From Minisyncoccota bacterium (lineage in GTDB: Bacteria; Patescibacteriota; Microgenomatia; UBA1400; PJMF01), in contig VFLK01000025.1 in assembly GCA_009885085.1 (NCBI GenBank), positions 1 through 34,733 on the forward strand: 34,733 nt of DNA, written 5' to 3'. The translations under genes were made by a program, and so were the position numbers. The notes under the pieces are model-generated. The model saw only the letters and a program-made list of their open reading frames with translations. It was not told the DNA's origin and ran no database searches. Positions 24,451 to 32,175 of this stretch are shown here, in pieces (position 1 is the stretch's first letter; every line of letters begins with the position of its first letter).

Positions 24451-24861
24451 TTATTTACCTTTTTTCGCTGTTTCTAATTTTGTTGCCATTTCTTTGGACA
24501 TAGCACCAACTGTTTTTCTCTTTGAGCCACCTCTAGCATTTCTAGAGTTAGTTTTTGTTCTTTGACCTCTAGCAGGAAGTTTCATTATATGGCGCATGCC
24601 TCTATAACTTCTGATACGCTTCAAACGGTCAATGTTGTCACTTACATGTCTTCTAAGGTCACCTTCTAGTTCGTATCTGTCAAATATTCTTTGAATTCTA
24701 TTTACTTCTTCATTATTTAAATCTTTAGCTCTTTTATCTGGATCAACTTGAGCTTCTCTTAATACTGTTTCAGCTACTGTTGCTCCAACTCCATAAATGA
24801 ATTGAAGTGAGAAAAGTATTTTTTTGTTTTCTGGTATATCAACACCAATAATACGAGGCAT
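24451..24861 (-). CDS. rpsM: 30S ribosomal protein S13 (uS13)
   Basis: The 136 aa protein begins MPRIIGVDIPENKKILFSLQFIYGVGATVAETVL and contains DLRRHVSDNIDRLKRIRSYRGMRHIMKLPARGQRTKTNSRNARG, the conserved S13 blocks. S13 contacts the P-site tRNA and the large subunit. The usual rpmJ-rpsM-rpsK-rpsD order is kept. Confidence 0.97.
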   Translation of the reverse strand: MPRIIGVDIPENKKILFSLQFIYGVGATVAETVLREAQVDPDKRAKDLNNEEVNRIQRIFDRYELEGDLRRHVSDNIDRLKRIRSYRGMRHIMKLPARGQRTKTNSRNARGGSKRKTVGAMSKEMATKLETAKKGK

Positions 24862-24867
24862 ATGTTC

Positions 24868-24981
24868 TTATCCTTGTCTTCCTTTATGTTTTGGTTCTGT
24901 ACAAATACGTCTCAGAACTCCTTTACGTTTAACAAGCTTGCAATGAATGCAGATTGTTTTTAAAGATACTTTTACTTTCAC
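24868..24981 (-). CDS. rpmJ: 50S ribosomal protein L36 (bL36), zinc-binding form
   Basis: This 37 aa gene is too short for the ORF track. From a GTG start it reads [20 protein letters not shown], then [17 protein letters not shown], with zinc ligands CxxC, a third Cys and His spaced as in L36. It lies between infA and rpsM in the usual place, 6 nt before rpsM. AAAGGG lies 8 nt before the GTG. The zinc ligands are kept although S4 and S14 in the same operon have lost theirs. Confidence 0.93.
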   Translation of the reverse strand: MKVKVSLKTICIHCKLVKRKGVLRRICTEPKHKGRQG

Positions 24982-24987
24982 TTTCGG

Positions 24988-24998
24988 CCCTTTCAGGG
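24988..24998 (-). promoter_or_regulatory. CCCT..AGGG mini-hairpin over the rpmJ Shine-Dalgarno site
   Basis: The leader reads ACCCTGAAAGGGCCGAAA before the GTG start. CCCT and AGGG can form a 4-bp stem with loop GAA, covering the ribosome site. Confidence 0.5.
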
Positions 24999-25071
24999 TT
25001 TATTTATGTCTTCTAATTTTTCAACAGGCTTGAACTATACATCAATTTGTTAAATTTGAAAAGAATTAGTT

Positions 25072-25395
25072 TTACTGCGTAGCTTGTTTGGTTGATCTAT
25101 AGGTGATTTTACACTTATTGAGGTCATATTTAGACACATATCCTCTAACCAAATCTCCTGGCATAACTCTAATTCTGAACAATCTCATCTTTCCTACTAA
25201 CGTTCCCAAGAGAACTTTGTTTATCATAGGTTTAACTTCTGAGTCAGTTACCAACACTCTAAACATAGTATTTGGCAAACAGTTCTCTACCACACCTTCG
25301 ACTTCGAAACGATCATTGCGATCAGATTTCTTGGCAGTGGTGTCTACTTGCTTTTTTGACTTAGCAGATCTTTTATGATCTTGAACTTTACCCAT
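25072..25395 (-). CDS. infA: Translation initiation factor IF-1, extended and divergent
   Basis: The 107 aa protein contains an OB fold with FEVEGVVENCLPNTMFRVLVTDSE and GKMRLFRIRVMPGDLVRGYVSKYDLNKCKITYR, matching IF-1 (usually ~72 aa). Two things differ: a basic N-terminal extension of ~30 residues (GKVQDHKRSAKSKKQ), and an insertion of about eight residues (KVLLGTL region) before GKMR. IF-1 sits in the ribosomal A site during initiation. Gene order map-infA-rpmJ supports the call. It has its own candidate promoter upstream. Confidence 0.93.
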   Translation of the reverse strand: MGKVQDHKRSAKSKKQVDTTAKKSDRNDRFEVEGVVENCLPNTMFRVLVTDSEVKPMINKVLLGTLVGKMRLFRIRVMPGDLVRGYVSKYDLNKCKITYRSTKQATQ

Positions 25396-25473
25396 ATAAA
25401 CCTATCTGACAACAATTAATTAAAAAGTAACTCAATGTGAAAATCTCACTATAAAATGGAGTCAGAACTTAGT

Positions 25474-25499
25474 ATTATACCCCAGATTACCCTCTCTGG
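25474..25499 (-). promoter_or_regulatory. Candidate promoter and inverted repeat upstream of infA
   Basis: The 198-nt map-infA gap is the longest in the superoperon. On the minus strand it holds TATAAT (25474-25479), preceded by CCAGA-GAGGGTAA-TCTGG (25482-25499), a 5-bp inverted repeat that fills the -35/-10 spacer region. The -35 is weak. The leader is about 70 nt. The rest of the gap (to 25593) shows no gene. Confidence 0.45.
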
Positions 25500-25593
25500 C
25501 TACCTCCACAACTAAAATTGACCTCTTTTGTTGCACAATTTCTTATGCAAACCCTTGCGGTGCACTTTCTTCGCGCCCCACACCAGATAGAAA

Positions 25594-26337
25594 CTAATTT
25601 GTCAGTATTTCAGGACCTTTTTCAGTAATTAGAACAGTTTCTTCAAACATTCCTGAAATTGATCCATCGATAGTTTTATAAGTCCAACCGTCTGAAGCTT
25701 CTTTCAAAGTTGCATTTCCCATAGCATACATGTTCTCGATAGCTATAGTTTGTCCTAAGTAAAGCTTGATGTTCCTGTCGGTTTTATCTGGCACACAAGG
25801 TATTGAAGGCTCCATATGAAGCTCTTCTCCAACTCCATGGCCAGTTAGCTGATAAACTACTCCATACCCTTTTCTCTTAAGTGGTTTTTCCATAGCTCTG
25901 CTAATGTCATACACCGAATTACCGACTCTTGCACTTTGAATAGCTTTCTCTAATGACTTCTTGCCTGCGTTAAGAAATTCTATAATTTCTGAACTTACTT
26001 CTCCAACTGGAAATGTAATTGTTGTATCAAGGTGAAATTTGTTATTGATTAAACCAATATCTATTGTAATGACATCGCCATTCTCAACTACTTGATGTTG
26101 AGGAATACCGTGACAAACACTATCATTTTTCATAATACATGTTGCCCAATGATAACCTGGTACAGTAGAAAAACTTGGCACCATACCAGCTTCTTTGATC
26201 AATCTTTGTGCTTCAGCTTCAATTGCTTCAAATGAAACACCGGGTTTGGAGAATACAGCTAATTGCTTTTTAATGCGTCCAAGGATTTTGCCTCCTTCTC
26301 GCATCGATTTGATTTTATATTCTAGAGTTTTACTCAT
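25594..26337 (-). CDS. map: Methionine aminopeptidase type I
   Basis: The 247 aa protein has the pita-bread metallopeptidase blocks: VPGYHWATCIMKNDSVCHGIP, VITIDIGLINNKFHLDTTITF (two metal Asp), TGHGVGEELHMEPSIPC (His), IAIENMYAMGN (Glu) and FEETVLITEKGPEILTN (Glu). It removes the initiator Met from new chains. The start codon follows the adk stop directly, so the pair is co-translated, as in the usual secY-adk-map-infA order. Confidence 0.96.
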   Translation of the reverse strand: MSKTLEYKIKSMREGGKILGRIKKQLAVFSKPGVSFEAIEAEAQRLIKEAGMVPSFSTVPGYHWATCIMKNDSVCHGIPQHQVVENGDVITIDIGLINNKFHLDTTITFPVGEVSSEIIEFLNAGKKSLEKAIQSARVGNSVYDISRAMEKPLKRKGYGVVYQLTGHGVGEELHMEPSIPCVPDKTDRNIKLYLGQTIAIENMYAMGNATLKEASDGWTYKTIDGSISGMFEETVLITEKGPEILTN

Positions 26338-26874
26338 CTATTTATCTAGTTCTTTGCAGATGTCTTTAAAAACGTCATTGATATTTTTTTCACCATCTAC
26401 AACTATTAATTTATCTTCTTTTTTATAAAACTGAATAACTGGCTCTGTAAAATTATGAAACAAATCAATTCTTTTTTTAATTGCATGAATTGTTTCGTCA
26501 CCACGATCACTTGGTCTTCCAGCAAGTCTCCAAAGAGCTTCTTTATCGGAAACTTCTAGAAAAATGACTTTATCGACACCTCCATTGAATGCATCGGCTT
26601 GAACCACGGTTCTTGGAAAACCATCTAAAATATAGCCATTTGAATATTCCGGTTTTTCCAAGTATGTCAAAATAATTTCCAAAGTCTTATCATCTGGAAC
26701 TAGTGCCCCTGAATTAATAGTTTCTTTGAGCCATCTACCAATCTGAGTTTTTTCTCTGGCCATATCTCGAAAAATATGTCCAGAAGATAAATAAGGAATT
26801 TTATATTTTTCAGATAAGAAGTTTCCTTGGGTGGATTTACCTGCACCTTGGATTCCTATTAATACTAATTTCAT
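26338..26874 (-). CDS. adk: Adenylate kinase, short LID form
   Basis: The 178 aa protein has LIGIQGAGKSTQGNFL (P-loop), LSSGHIFRDM, GYILDGFPRTVVQADAF and GRPSDRGDETIHAIKKRIDLFHNFTEPVIQFY. It makes 2 ADP from ATP and AMP. At 178 aa against ~214, the long LID domain with its zinc or hydrogen-bond cluster is reduced to a short loop, as in small adenylate kinases. Lies between secY and map. Confidence 0.94.
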   Translation of the reverse strand: MKLVLIGIQGAGKSTQGNFLSEKYKIPYLSSGHIFRDMAREKTQIGRWLKETINSGALVPDDKTLEIILTYLEKPEYSNGYILDGFPRTVVQADAFNGGVDKVIFLEVSDKEALWRLAGRPSDRGDETIHAIKKRIDLFHNFTEPVIQFYKKEDKLIVVDGEKNINDVFKDICKELDK

Positions 26875-26879
26875 TTTAT

Positions 26880-26891
26880 CCCCTTCCGGGT
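26880..26891 (-). promoter_or_regulatory. CCCGG..AGGGG element before adk
   Basis: The leader AACCCGGAAGGGGATAAA precedes the adk ATG. Its CCC can pair with the GGG of the ribosome site; it is a variant of the CCCT..AGGG leaders elsewhere in the operon. Confidence 0.4.
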
Positions 26892-26907
26892 TTTATTTAA
26901 TTTACTA

Positions 26908-28188
26908 CTAAATAAATCTATCGTAATTTTGTTCAACCAGCATACTCTCAACTTGCTTATATGTTTCCAATACCACTGAAACGACAATTAAGATACTAGT
27001 TCCACTAACTGATAGTTGCCCAATTCCTGTGAATACCTGAGCCAAAGAAGGCATTATTGCGATAAAACCTAAGAAGAATGCGCCTGCTATGGTTATTCTA
27101 GAAACAACATATTCCAAAAACTTTTTTGTGTTTGCACCTGGTCTAATTCCTGGTACAAATGCACCACTTTTTTTAAGTTCATCTGAAATATCTCCAGCAT
27201 TAAAAAAGATCATTGACGAAAAGAAAGTAAAGAAAAAGACAATAATGAAGTAGAGAATCATATAAACTGGTGAAGTTTGCTGAAAGTTTATTGTAAGCAT
27301 ATTTCCTATATCTATGAGTTTGGGATTACTTGAAGCGATCATTAGTTTTGCGACAAATGATGGAATCAGCATTATGGAAACAGCAAAAATAATTGGCATC
27401 ACTCCTGCAACATTTACTTTAATAGGTAAATGGGTAGTCTGTCCACCATATGATTTTTTTCCTCTAGTTCTAGTAGCATATTGAATTGTAATTTTTCTAA
27501 CTGCTTCATTCATAAAAACAATTAAGCCAATTATAAGAAAGAAAACTGCAAAGAAAGAGGCTCCAACAAAAAGACGATTTGTACCAGAAAGTAAAACCTG
27601 AGTGAATGAGCTTGGAAGTTGACTCACAATTCCTGCAAAAAGAATCATAGAAATTCCGTTGCCAATGCCATGAAGGGAAACTAGTTCTCCAAACCAAGTT
27701 ACAATTAAAGAACCAGCAACCAATGAAAGTATCATCGCAATGAAAGCCAGTGGTGTAGTAGACTCCAATAAGTTTTGAGATCGCAGAAGTGCTAAAACAG
27801 AAATACTTTGTCCAACTGCCAATGGAACTGATAAATATCGAGTATATTGGTTTAATTTTTCTCTACCAGTTTCACCATCTTTTTGCATCTCTTTAATTTT
27901 GGGAATAACCATTCCACCAAGTTGCATAATAATCGAAGCGGTGATATATGGATTAATTCCGACGGCTAAAACTGAAAAGTTTGAAAGTGTTCCCCCTGAA
28001 AAAACATTAAGTAAACTTAGAAACTGATTTGAATCGAATAGTTGTCTTAGTTGTAGTAAATTTACAGAAGGAAGAGGAATGTGTGCGAAAAATCTAAATG
28101 CTAAAAGAATGGCTGCAGTAAATAAGAGTTTCTTTTTTAACTCTGGTGTAGAATTAATCCTTTTTAAAAAATCAGTTAATTTCTTCAT
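26908..28188 (-). CDS. secY: Protein translocase subunit SecY
   Basis: I start at the ATG at 28188 (MKKLTDFLKR); the track start is a GTG three codons earlier. The ~426 aa protein has ten membrane helices with SecY blocks INPYITASIIMQLGGMVIPKIKEMQKDGETGREKLNQYTRYLSVP (plug and helix 2 region), GNGISMILFAGIVSQLP and LPIKVNVAGVMPIIFAVSIMLIPSF, and ends near VEQNYDRFI. It forms the Sec channel with SecE and SecG. The gene follows rplO after ~50 nt. Confidence 0.96.
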   Translation of the reverse strand: MKKLTDFLKRINSTPELKKKLLFTAAILLAFRFFAHIPLPSVNLLQLRQLFDSNQFLSLLNVFSGGTLSNFSVLAVGINPYITASIIMQLGGMVIPKIKEMQKDGETGREKLNQYTRYLSVPLAVGQSISVLALLRSQNLLESTTPLAFIAMILSLVAGSLIVTWFGELVSLHGIGNGISMILFAGIVSQLPSSFTQVLLSGTNRLFVGASFFAVFFLIIGLIVFMNEAVRKITIQYATRTRGKKSYGGQTTHLPIKVNVAGVMPIIFAVSIMLIPSFVAKLMIASSNPKLIDIGNMLTINFQQTSPVYMILYFIIVFFFTFFSSMIFFNAGDISDELKKSGAFVPGIRPGANTKKFLEYVVSRITIAGAFFLGFIAIMPSLAQVFTGIGQLSVSGTSILIVVSVVLETYKQVESMLVEQNYDRFI

Positions 28189-28239
28189 AAGCACCACTTA
28201 GGGTATAACTTTCCTGCTGCTTGTTCAATACGCGTAATC

Positions 28240-28680
28240 TTAATCTTCGATTATTCCGCCGACTTTCTCGATTGCTTTTTTTGCAGCTTCCGAAATCTTC
28301 AAACCCTTAATGGTTACTTTTCTAGTTATTTCGCCGCTTGCAATAATTTTTGCTTTTTTAAATTTAATATCAATCAATTTTTCAAGCTTTAATGAATCGA
28401 GTGTAATAATGTCAGCTTTCATTCTCTGAATTTCGGTCAAATTAATTTCTGCAGAAGGTCTAACAACATTTAATCTTCCCTTACCTCTTAACATAGGCAA
28501 ACGTTTAATTAATGGAAGTTGTCCACCTTCAAACCACACAGGAATTTTAGAACCACCTCTAGATTTTTGCCCTTTTTGGCCTCTACTAGATGTATGACCA
28601 CCTTTTCCAGAACCATATCCGCGACCAACGCGTTTCTTTGATGTTTCTGTAATTTTGAATAAGTTTGTGAGTAATGACAT
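28240..28680 (-). CDS. rplO: 50S ribosomal protein L15 (uL15)
   Basis: The 146 aa protein has KKRVGRGYGSGKGGHTSSRGQKGQKSRGGSKIPVWFEGGQLPLIKRLPMLRG, the Gly-rich L15 start, and the C-terminal KVTIKGLKISEAAKKAIEKVGG. It starts 4 nt after rpsE. No rpmD (uL30) lies between, and no short ORF fits there. Confidence 0.97.
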   Translation of the reverse strand: MSLLTNLFKITETSKKRVGRGYGSGKGGHTSSRGQKGQKSRGGSKIPVWFEGGQLPLIKRLPMLRGKGRLNVVRPSAEINLTEIQRMKADIITLDSLKLEKLIDIKFKKAKIIASGEITRKVTIKGLKISEAAKKAIEKVGGIIED

Positions 28681-28684
28681 GTTA

Positions 28685-29311
28685 TTATTTCTTTGCTGGT
28701 TTTGCTGGTTTTTGATCGACTTTTTTCTCTGTTACTGCGGTACTTTGTTTTGCATGCTCTTGAATCTTTTTAATTTTCTCTGCTTCTTCTGCTTCAACCT
28801 GAGCAATAGATTTTAATTTAATTCCTTTTAACTCAACAATTTTTTGAATTTCAGTTAAGGCTTCGAAAGTTGCGTAAACACTAGATGCTTGATTTTCAGA
28901 ACCTAGAATTTTACTAGAAATATCTCTTACACCTGCTGCTTCAACAACTGCACGCACTGGTCCACCTGCAATAACTCCAGAACCTTTTGGAGCTGGCTTC
29001 AACATAACAATTCCAGCACCTTTTTTAACAGTGATTGGAAATGGAATAGTGGTGCCGTCTAGAGGAACTGTTATCATATTCTTTTTAGCTTTTTTAATGC
29101 CTTTTTTAATAGCACCAATAACATCTTTAGCTTTTCCCAAGCCGACTCCAACTCTACCTTTTTTATCACCAACAACCATTAGAACTGAAAAACCTACATT
29201 ATTTCCACCTTTGGTTTTCTTTGAAACTCTGGAAATTCTGATAACTTTCTCTTCGAATTCTTTTGGTTCGATATTACCGGACTGCTTGTTTGTGTTTGGT
29301 CGTTGATTCAT
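28685..29311 (-). CDS. rpsE: 30S ribosomal protein S5 (uS5) with Lys-rich tail
   Basis: The 208 aa protein has the double-stranded RNA-binding-like domain EFEEKVIRISRVSKKTKGGNNVGFSVLMVVGDKKGRVGVGLGKAKDV and the second domain KGSGVIAGGPVRAVVEAAGVRDISSKILGSENQASSVYATFEAL. The last ~35 residues (EEAEKIKKIQEHAKQ through KPAKPAKK) are an extra basic tail beyond the ~166 aa norm. S5 matters for decoding accuracy. Confidence 0.97.
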   Translation of the reverse strand: MNQRPNTNKQSGNIEPKEFEEKVIRISRVSKKTKGGNNVGFSVLMVVGDKKGRVGVGLGKAKDVIGAIKKGIKKAKKNMITVPLDGTTIPFPITVKKGAGIVMLKPAPKGSGVIAGGPVRAVVEAAGVRDISSKILGSENQASSVYATFEALTEIQKIVELKGIKLKSIAQVEAEEAEKIKKIQEHAKQSTAVTEKKVDQKPAKPAKK

Positions 29312-29312
29312 G

Positions 29313-29684
29313 TTATACCTTTATTCCACCATTTCTTAAAGTTTCGGCAATAGCCTTGACTCTACCATGATACTTATATTGACCTCTATCGAAAACTACA
29401 GCTGTAATTTTTGCTTTTTTCATTTTAGCTACTAATTCTTCAGCTGCCTTGATAGCAGAATCAGTTTTTGTAAGCTTCTCTGTTTTCTTAACTGCTTTTC
29501 TAATCTTTGTATCACTCATTGTCATTAATGTTACTTCTTTGACATCATCAATTATTTGAATGTAAGAATATTTATTAGCACGATACACAGACAACCTTGG
29601 TCTTTCAGAAGTACCAAAGAGTTTAGACCTAACTCTAATTTTTCTACTATCTGATTTGGAAGTATAATGTTTAATTGTTGGCAT
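29313..29684 (-). CDS. rplR: 50S ribosomal protein L18 (uL18)
   Basis: The 123 aa protein has VRSKLFGTSERPRLSVYRANKYSYIQIIDD and AVVFDRGQYKYHGRVKAIAETLRNGGIKV, the L18 start and end. L18 binds 5S rRNA. Its start codon overlaps the rplF stop by 1 nt, so translation is coupled. Confidence 0.97.
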   Translation of the reverse strand: MPTIKHYTSKSDSRKIRVRSKLFGTSERPRLSVYRANKYSYIQIIDDVKEVTLMTMSDTKIRKAVKKTEKLTKTDSAIKAAEELVAKMKKAKITAVVFDRGQYKYHGRVKAIAETLRNGGIKV

Positions 29685-30220
29685 TATGCTGCTGCCTTTC
29701 CTTGTTTTCTAATGACAACTTCATCCTCATATCTAATACCTTTGCCCTTGTAAGGCTCTGGTGGTCTGATCTTTCGGATGTCTGCTGCTAATTGACCAAC
29801 AGCTTGTTTGTCAATTCCTTCTAAGATAATAGTGTCATTTCCTTCAACTTTAATCGATACACCATTAATTGCTTTAACTTCTACAGGATGAGAGTATCCA
29901 ACAGCTAAAGAAACATTAGATCCCATGGCTTTTGCTCTATATCCTGTTCCAACTAGTTTTAAAGTCTTTTTGTAATTTTCAGTAACGCCTAAAACATTGT
30001 TTTGAATTAAACTTCTGATAAGACCATGAAATGATCGAGTTTGTTTATCTTCACTTTGTCTTTCAACAAGAACTTCGCCATCTTTGACCGTAACTGTGAT
30101 ATTAGGTAAAACATCAACTTTAAGCTGACCTTTAGGACCTTTGACATCGACAACATTATTAGCAACTGTAACCGTTACTCCTGCTGGCAATGTGATAGTT
30201 TTTCTTCCAATTCTTGACAT
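29684..30220 (-). CDS. rplF: 50S ribosomal protein L6 (uL6)
   Basis: The 178 aa protein begins MSRIGRKTITLPAGVTVTVANNVVDVKGPKGQL and ends with the L6 signature RPPEPYKGKGIRYEDEVVIRKQGKAA. L6 lies near the factor-binding site of the large subunit. Typical length. Confidence 0.98.
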   Translation of the reverse strand: MSRIGRKTITLPAGVTVTVANNVVDVKGPKGQLKVDVLPNITVTVKDGEVLVERQSEDKQTRSFHGLIRSLIQNNVLGVTENYKKTLKLVGTGYRAKAMGSNVSLAVGYSHPVEVKAINGVSIKVEGNDTIILEGIDKQAVGQLAADIRKIRPPEPYKGKGIRYEDEVVIRKQGKAAA

Positions 30221-30234
30221 ATATATTTAACCTT

Positions 30235-30627
30235 TTACCAAACTTGGCAAAGAAGTTCTCCTCCCAAATTTGCTTTACGAGCTTCTTTGTCAGTCATGAC
30301 ACCTTTGCTTGTAGAAACGATAGTAATTCCATAACCACCTAAAGTTCTTGGTATTTTGCTTACTGGCGAATACAATCTTCTTCCTGGTTTAGATAGTCTC
30401 TTAACATTATTTACTGCTGGTAATTTACCAATATATTTTAATGTAATAACTAAATAACTAAATGGCTTACTTTCTTTAACACCGACCTCGCTAACATATC
30501 CTTCTTTCAAAAGAATGTCTGCGACTGCCTTCTTCATTTTTGAATAAGGAACTTCAACTTTAGAATGGCGAGCCATATGTGCGTTCTTTATTCTGATGAT
30601 GATATCTGATATTGGATCGGTTGTCAT
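30235..30627 (-). CDS. rpsH: 30S ribosomal protein S8 (uS8)
   Basis: The 130 aa protein has TDPISDIIIRIKNAHMARHSKVEVPYSKMKKAVADILLKEGYV and the C-terminal signature STSKGVMTDKEARKANLGGELLCQVW. S8 binds 16S rRNA and in E. coli represses the spc operon. Confidence 0.98.
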   Translation of the reverse strand: MTTDPISDIIIRIKNAHMARHSKVEVPYSKMKKAVADILLKEGYVSEVGVKESKPFSYLVITLKYIGKLPAVNNVKRLSKPGRRLYSPVSKIPRTLGGYGITIVSTSKGVMTDKEARKANLGGELLCQVW

Positions 30628-30634
30628 AATATTT

Positions 30635-30865
30635 TTACTTACTTGATTTAACTACTCCAGGTAATTCTCCTTTTGAAGCTAATTCTCTAAATGTTAATCT
30701 GCTTAAACCAAAAAATCTCATATAACCTCTAGGACGGCCGGTTATTTTACAACGGTTTTCGCCTCTGGTTGAAACTTTATTAACTTTTTTGACTCCAGAT
30801 TTTCTTAAAGCTTCTCTTAGTGCCAATAGTTTTTTTGATTTTGCAATCTTTGATTTTTTAGCCAT
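30635..30865 (-). CDS. rpsN: 30S ribosomal protein S14 (uS14), zinc-free intermediate length
   Basis: The 76 aa protein ends in the S14 core [40 protein letters not shown]. It lacks the paired CxxC motifs of the 61 aa zinc form and is shorter than the 101 aa E. coli form. Its position rplE-rpsN-rpsH is standard. Confidence 0.95.
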   Translation of the reverse strand: MAKKSKIAKSKKLLALREALRKSGVKKVNKVSTRGENRCKITGRPRGYMRFFGLSRLTFRELASKGELPGVVKSSK

Positions 30866-30870
30866 TTAAA

Positions 30871-31422
30871 TTATTCCTTTTTCTCGAAAGGCATTCCAAA
30901 TAATTCTAACATTTTGAAAGCCTTTTCGTCTGTTTTAGCTGAAGTTACAAATACTATTTGAAAACTTCTTATACGTTCAATTTTATCGTAATTAATTTCT
31001 GGGAAGATAATTTGCTCTTCAACTCCCATACTATAGTTTCCTGCGTGATCAAAAGCAGTTCTTGAAACTCCTCTGAAATCTTTAACACGAGGCAATGCAA
31101 CTGAAATTAGTTTCTCAAGAAATCCCCACATTCTTTTTCCTCTAAGCGTTACTTTGACTCCTAAAGGATCACCTATTCTTAATTTAAAGTTAGCAATAGA
31201 TTTATGAGCTAACGTAACGACTGGTTGTTGTCCAGTTATTGTAGCAAATTGTTCAACTATATTTGCAATAGCTACTTTTCTGGCTTTTGGATCTTGAGGA
31301 TCTGCAACGCCAATATTAACAATAATTTTTTCTAATTTTGGAACTTCAAAATCATTAGTTATTTTGAACTCTTTTTTAAGTTCTGGCAAAATTTTACTGA
31401 TATATAATTGTTTTAATTTCAC
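30871..31422 (-). CDS. rplE: 50S ribosomal protein L5 (uL5)
   Basis: The 183 aa protein has PKLEKIIVNIGVADPQDPKARKVAIANIVEQFATITGQQPVVTLAHKSIANFKLRIGDPLGVKVTLRGKRMWGFLEKLISVALPRVKDFRG, conserved in L5, which binds 5S rRNA and P-site tRNA. Starts with GTG; AAAGGG lies 6 nt before it inside a mini-hairpin. Confidence 0.97.
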   Translation of the reverse strand: MKLKQLYISKILPELKKEFKITNDFEVPKLEKIIVNIGVADPQDPKARKVAIANIVEQFATITGQQPVVTLAHKSIANFKLRIGDPLGVKVTLRGKRMWGFLEKLISVALPRVKDFRGVSRTAFDHAGNYSMGVEEQIIFPEINYDKIERIRSFQIVFVTSAKTDEKAFKMLELFGMPFEKKE

Positions 31423-31427
31423 TTGTG

Positions 31428-31437
31428 CCCTTTAGGG
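31428..31437 (-). promoter_or_regulatory. CCCT..AGGG mini-hairpin over the rplE Shine-Dalgarno site
   Basis: The leader is ACCCTAAAGGGCACAA and then GTGAAATT. The same words, spacing and GTG start occur before rplX. Confidence 0.55.
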
Positions 31438-31443
31438 TATTTT

Positions 31444-31770
31444 CTATTTCTTACTTATTACTACTTCTGTTATGATTTTTCCTGATTTCTTAAAAAATCT
31501 TGATTTTGTACCATCTTTAGCTATTTTAAATCCGACTCTGTCAGCTACACCTTTGTCGTTAAGGATAGCAACACTTGCAGTATGAAGAGGTCTCTCAACC
31601 TTAATTTTATCTCCTGCTCTGCCACTAACTGGTTTAATATGTTTGGTGTATTTGTTTGCACCTTCTACCAAAACTTTATTTAGCTTTGGATAAACCATTT
31701 TAATAACACCAGATTTTCCCTTATCTTTTCCTGCTGTTACTAGTACTTTGTCGTTAACTTTAAATTTCAC
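31444..31770 (-). CDS. rplX: 50S ribosomal protein L24 (uL24)
   Basis: The 108 aa protein has a KOW motif at the start (VNDKVLVTAGKDKGKSGVIKMVYPKLNKVLVEGANKYTKHIKP) and DRVGFKIAKDGTKSRFFKKSGK. L24 starts large-subunit assembly. Starts with GTG, as rplE does, with an almost identical leader. Confidence 0.97.
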   Translation of the reverse strand: MKFKVNDKVLVTAGKDKGKSGVIKMVYPKLNKVLVEGANKYTKHIKPVSGRAGDKIKVERPLHTASVAILNDKGVADRVGFKIAKDGTKSRFFKKSGKIITEVVISKK

Positions 31771-31775
31771 TTGTG

Positions 31776-31786
31776 CCCTTTCAGGG
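31776..31786 (-). promoter_or_regulatory. CCCT..AGGG mini-hairpin over the rplX Shine-Dalgarno site
   Basis: The leader ACCCTGAAAGGGCACAA precedes GTGAAATT. It differs from the rplE leader by one inserted G in the loop. Confidence 0.55.
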
Positions 31787-31800
31787 TATAATTCTCTATT

Positions 31801-32175
31801 TTATAAGACCTCTTGTGCTAAACTTGCAATCTTATTGAAACCCTTATTCTTGACTTCTCTTGCGATTGGTCCGAAAACACGAGTTCCAACTGGAATTGGG
31901 TTTGTTCTTGATTCAATAATAACTGCTGCGTTATCATCAAATCTTACATATTCTCCAGAATTTCTTCTAGTTTCTTTTCTTGTTCTAACAACAACTGCTT
32001 TAACGATCTCACCTTTTTTGATTGAACCAGTTGCATCTGAAACAATTACTGAAGCAGTAACTATATCACCAACATAGCCAAATCTTTTTTTAGATCCACC
32101 ATGAACCTGAATAACTCTGACTCTTTTTGCTCCTGAATTATCAGCTATTTGTAAAATAGATCTTAATTGGATCAT
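31801..32175 (-). CDS. rplN: 50S ribosomal protein L14 (uL14)
   Basis: The 124 aa protein has MIQLRSILQIADNSGAKRVRVIQVHGGSKKRFGYVGDIVTASVI and NPIPVGTRVFGPIAREVKNKGFNKIASLAQEVL, the L14 start and end. L14 binds at the subunit interface. GGAGG lies 9 nt before the ATG; the start overlaps the rpsQ stop by 1 nt. Confidence 0.98.
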   Translation of the reverse strand: MIQLRSILQIADNSGAKRVRVIQVHGGSKKRFGYVGDIVTASVIVSDATGSIKKGEIVKAVVVRTRKETRRNSGEYVRFDDNAAVIIESRTNPIPVGTRVFGPIAREVKNKGFNKIASLAQEVL

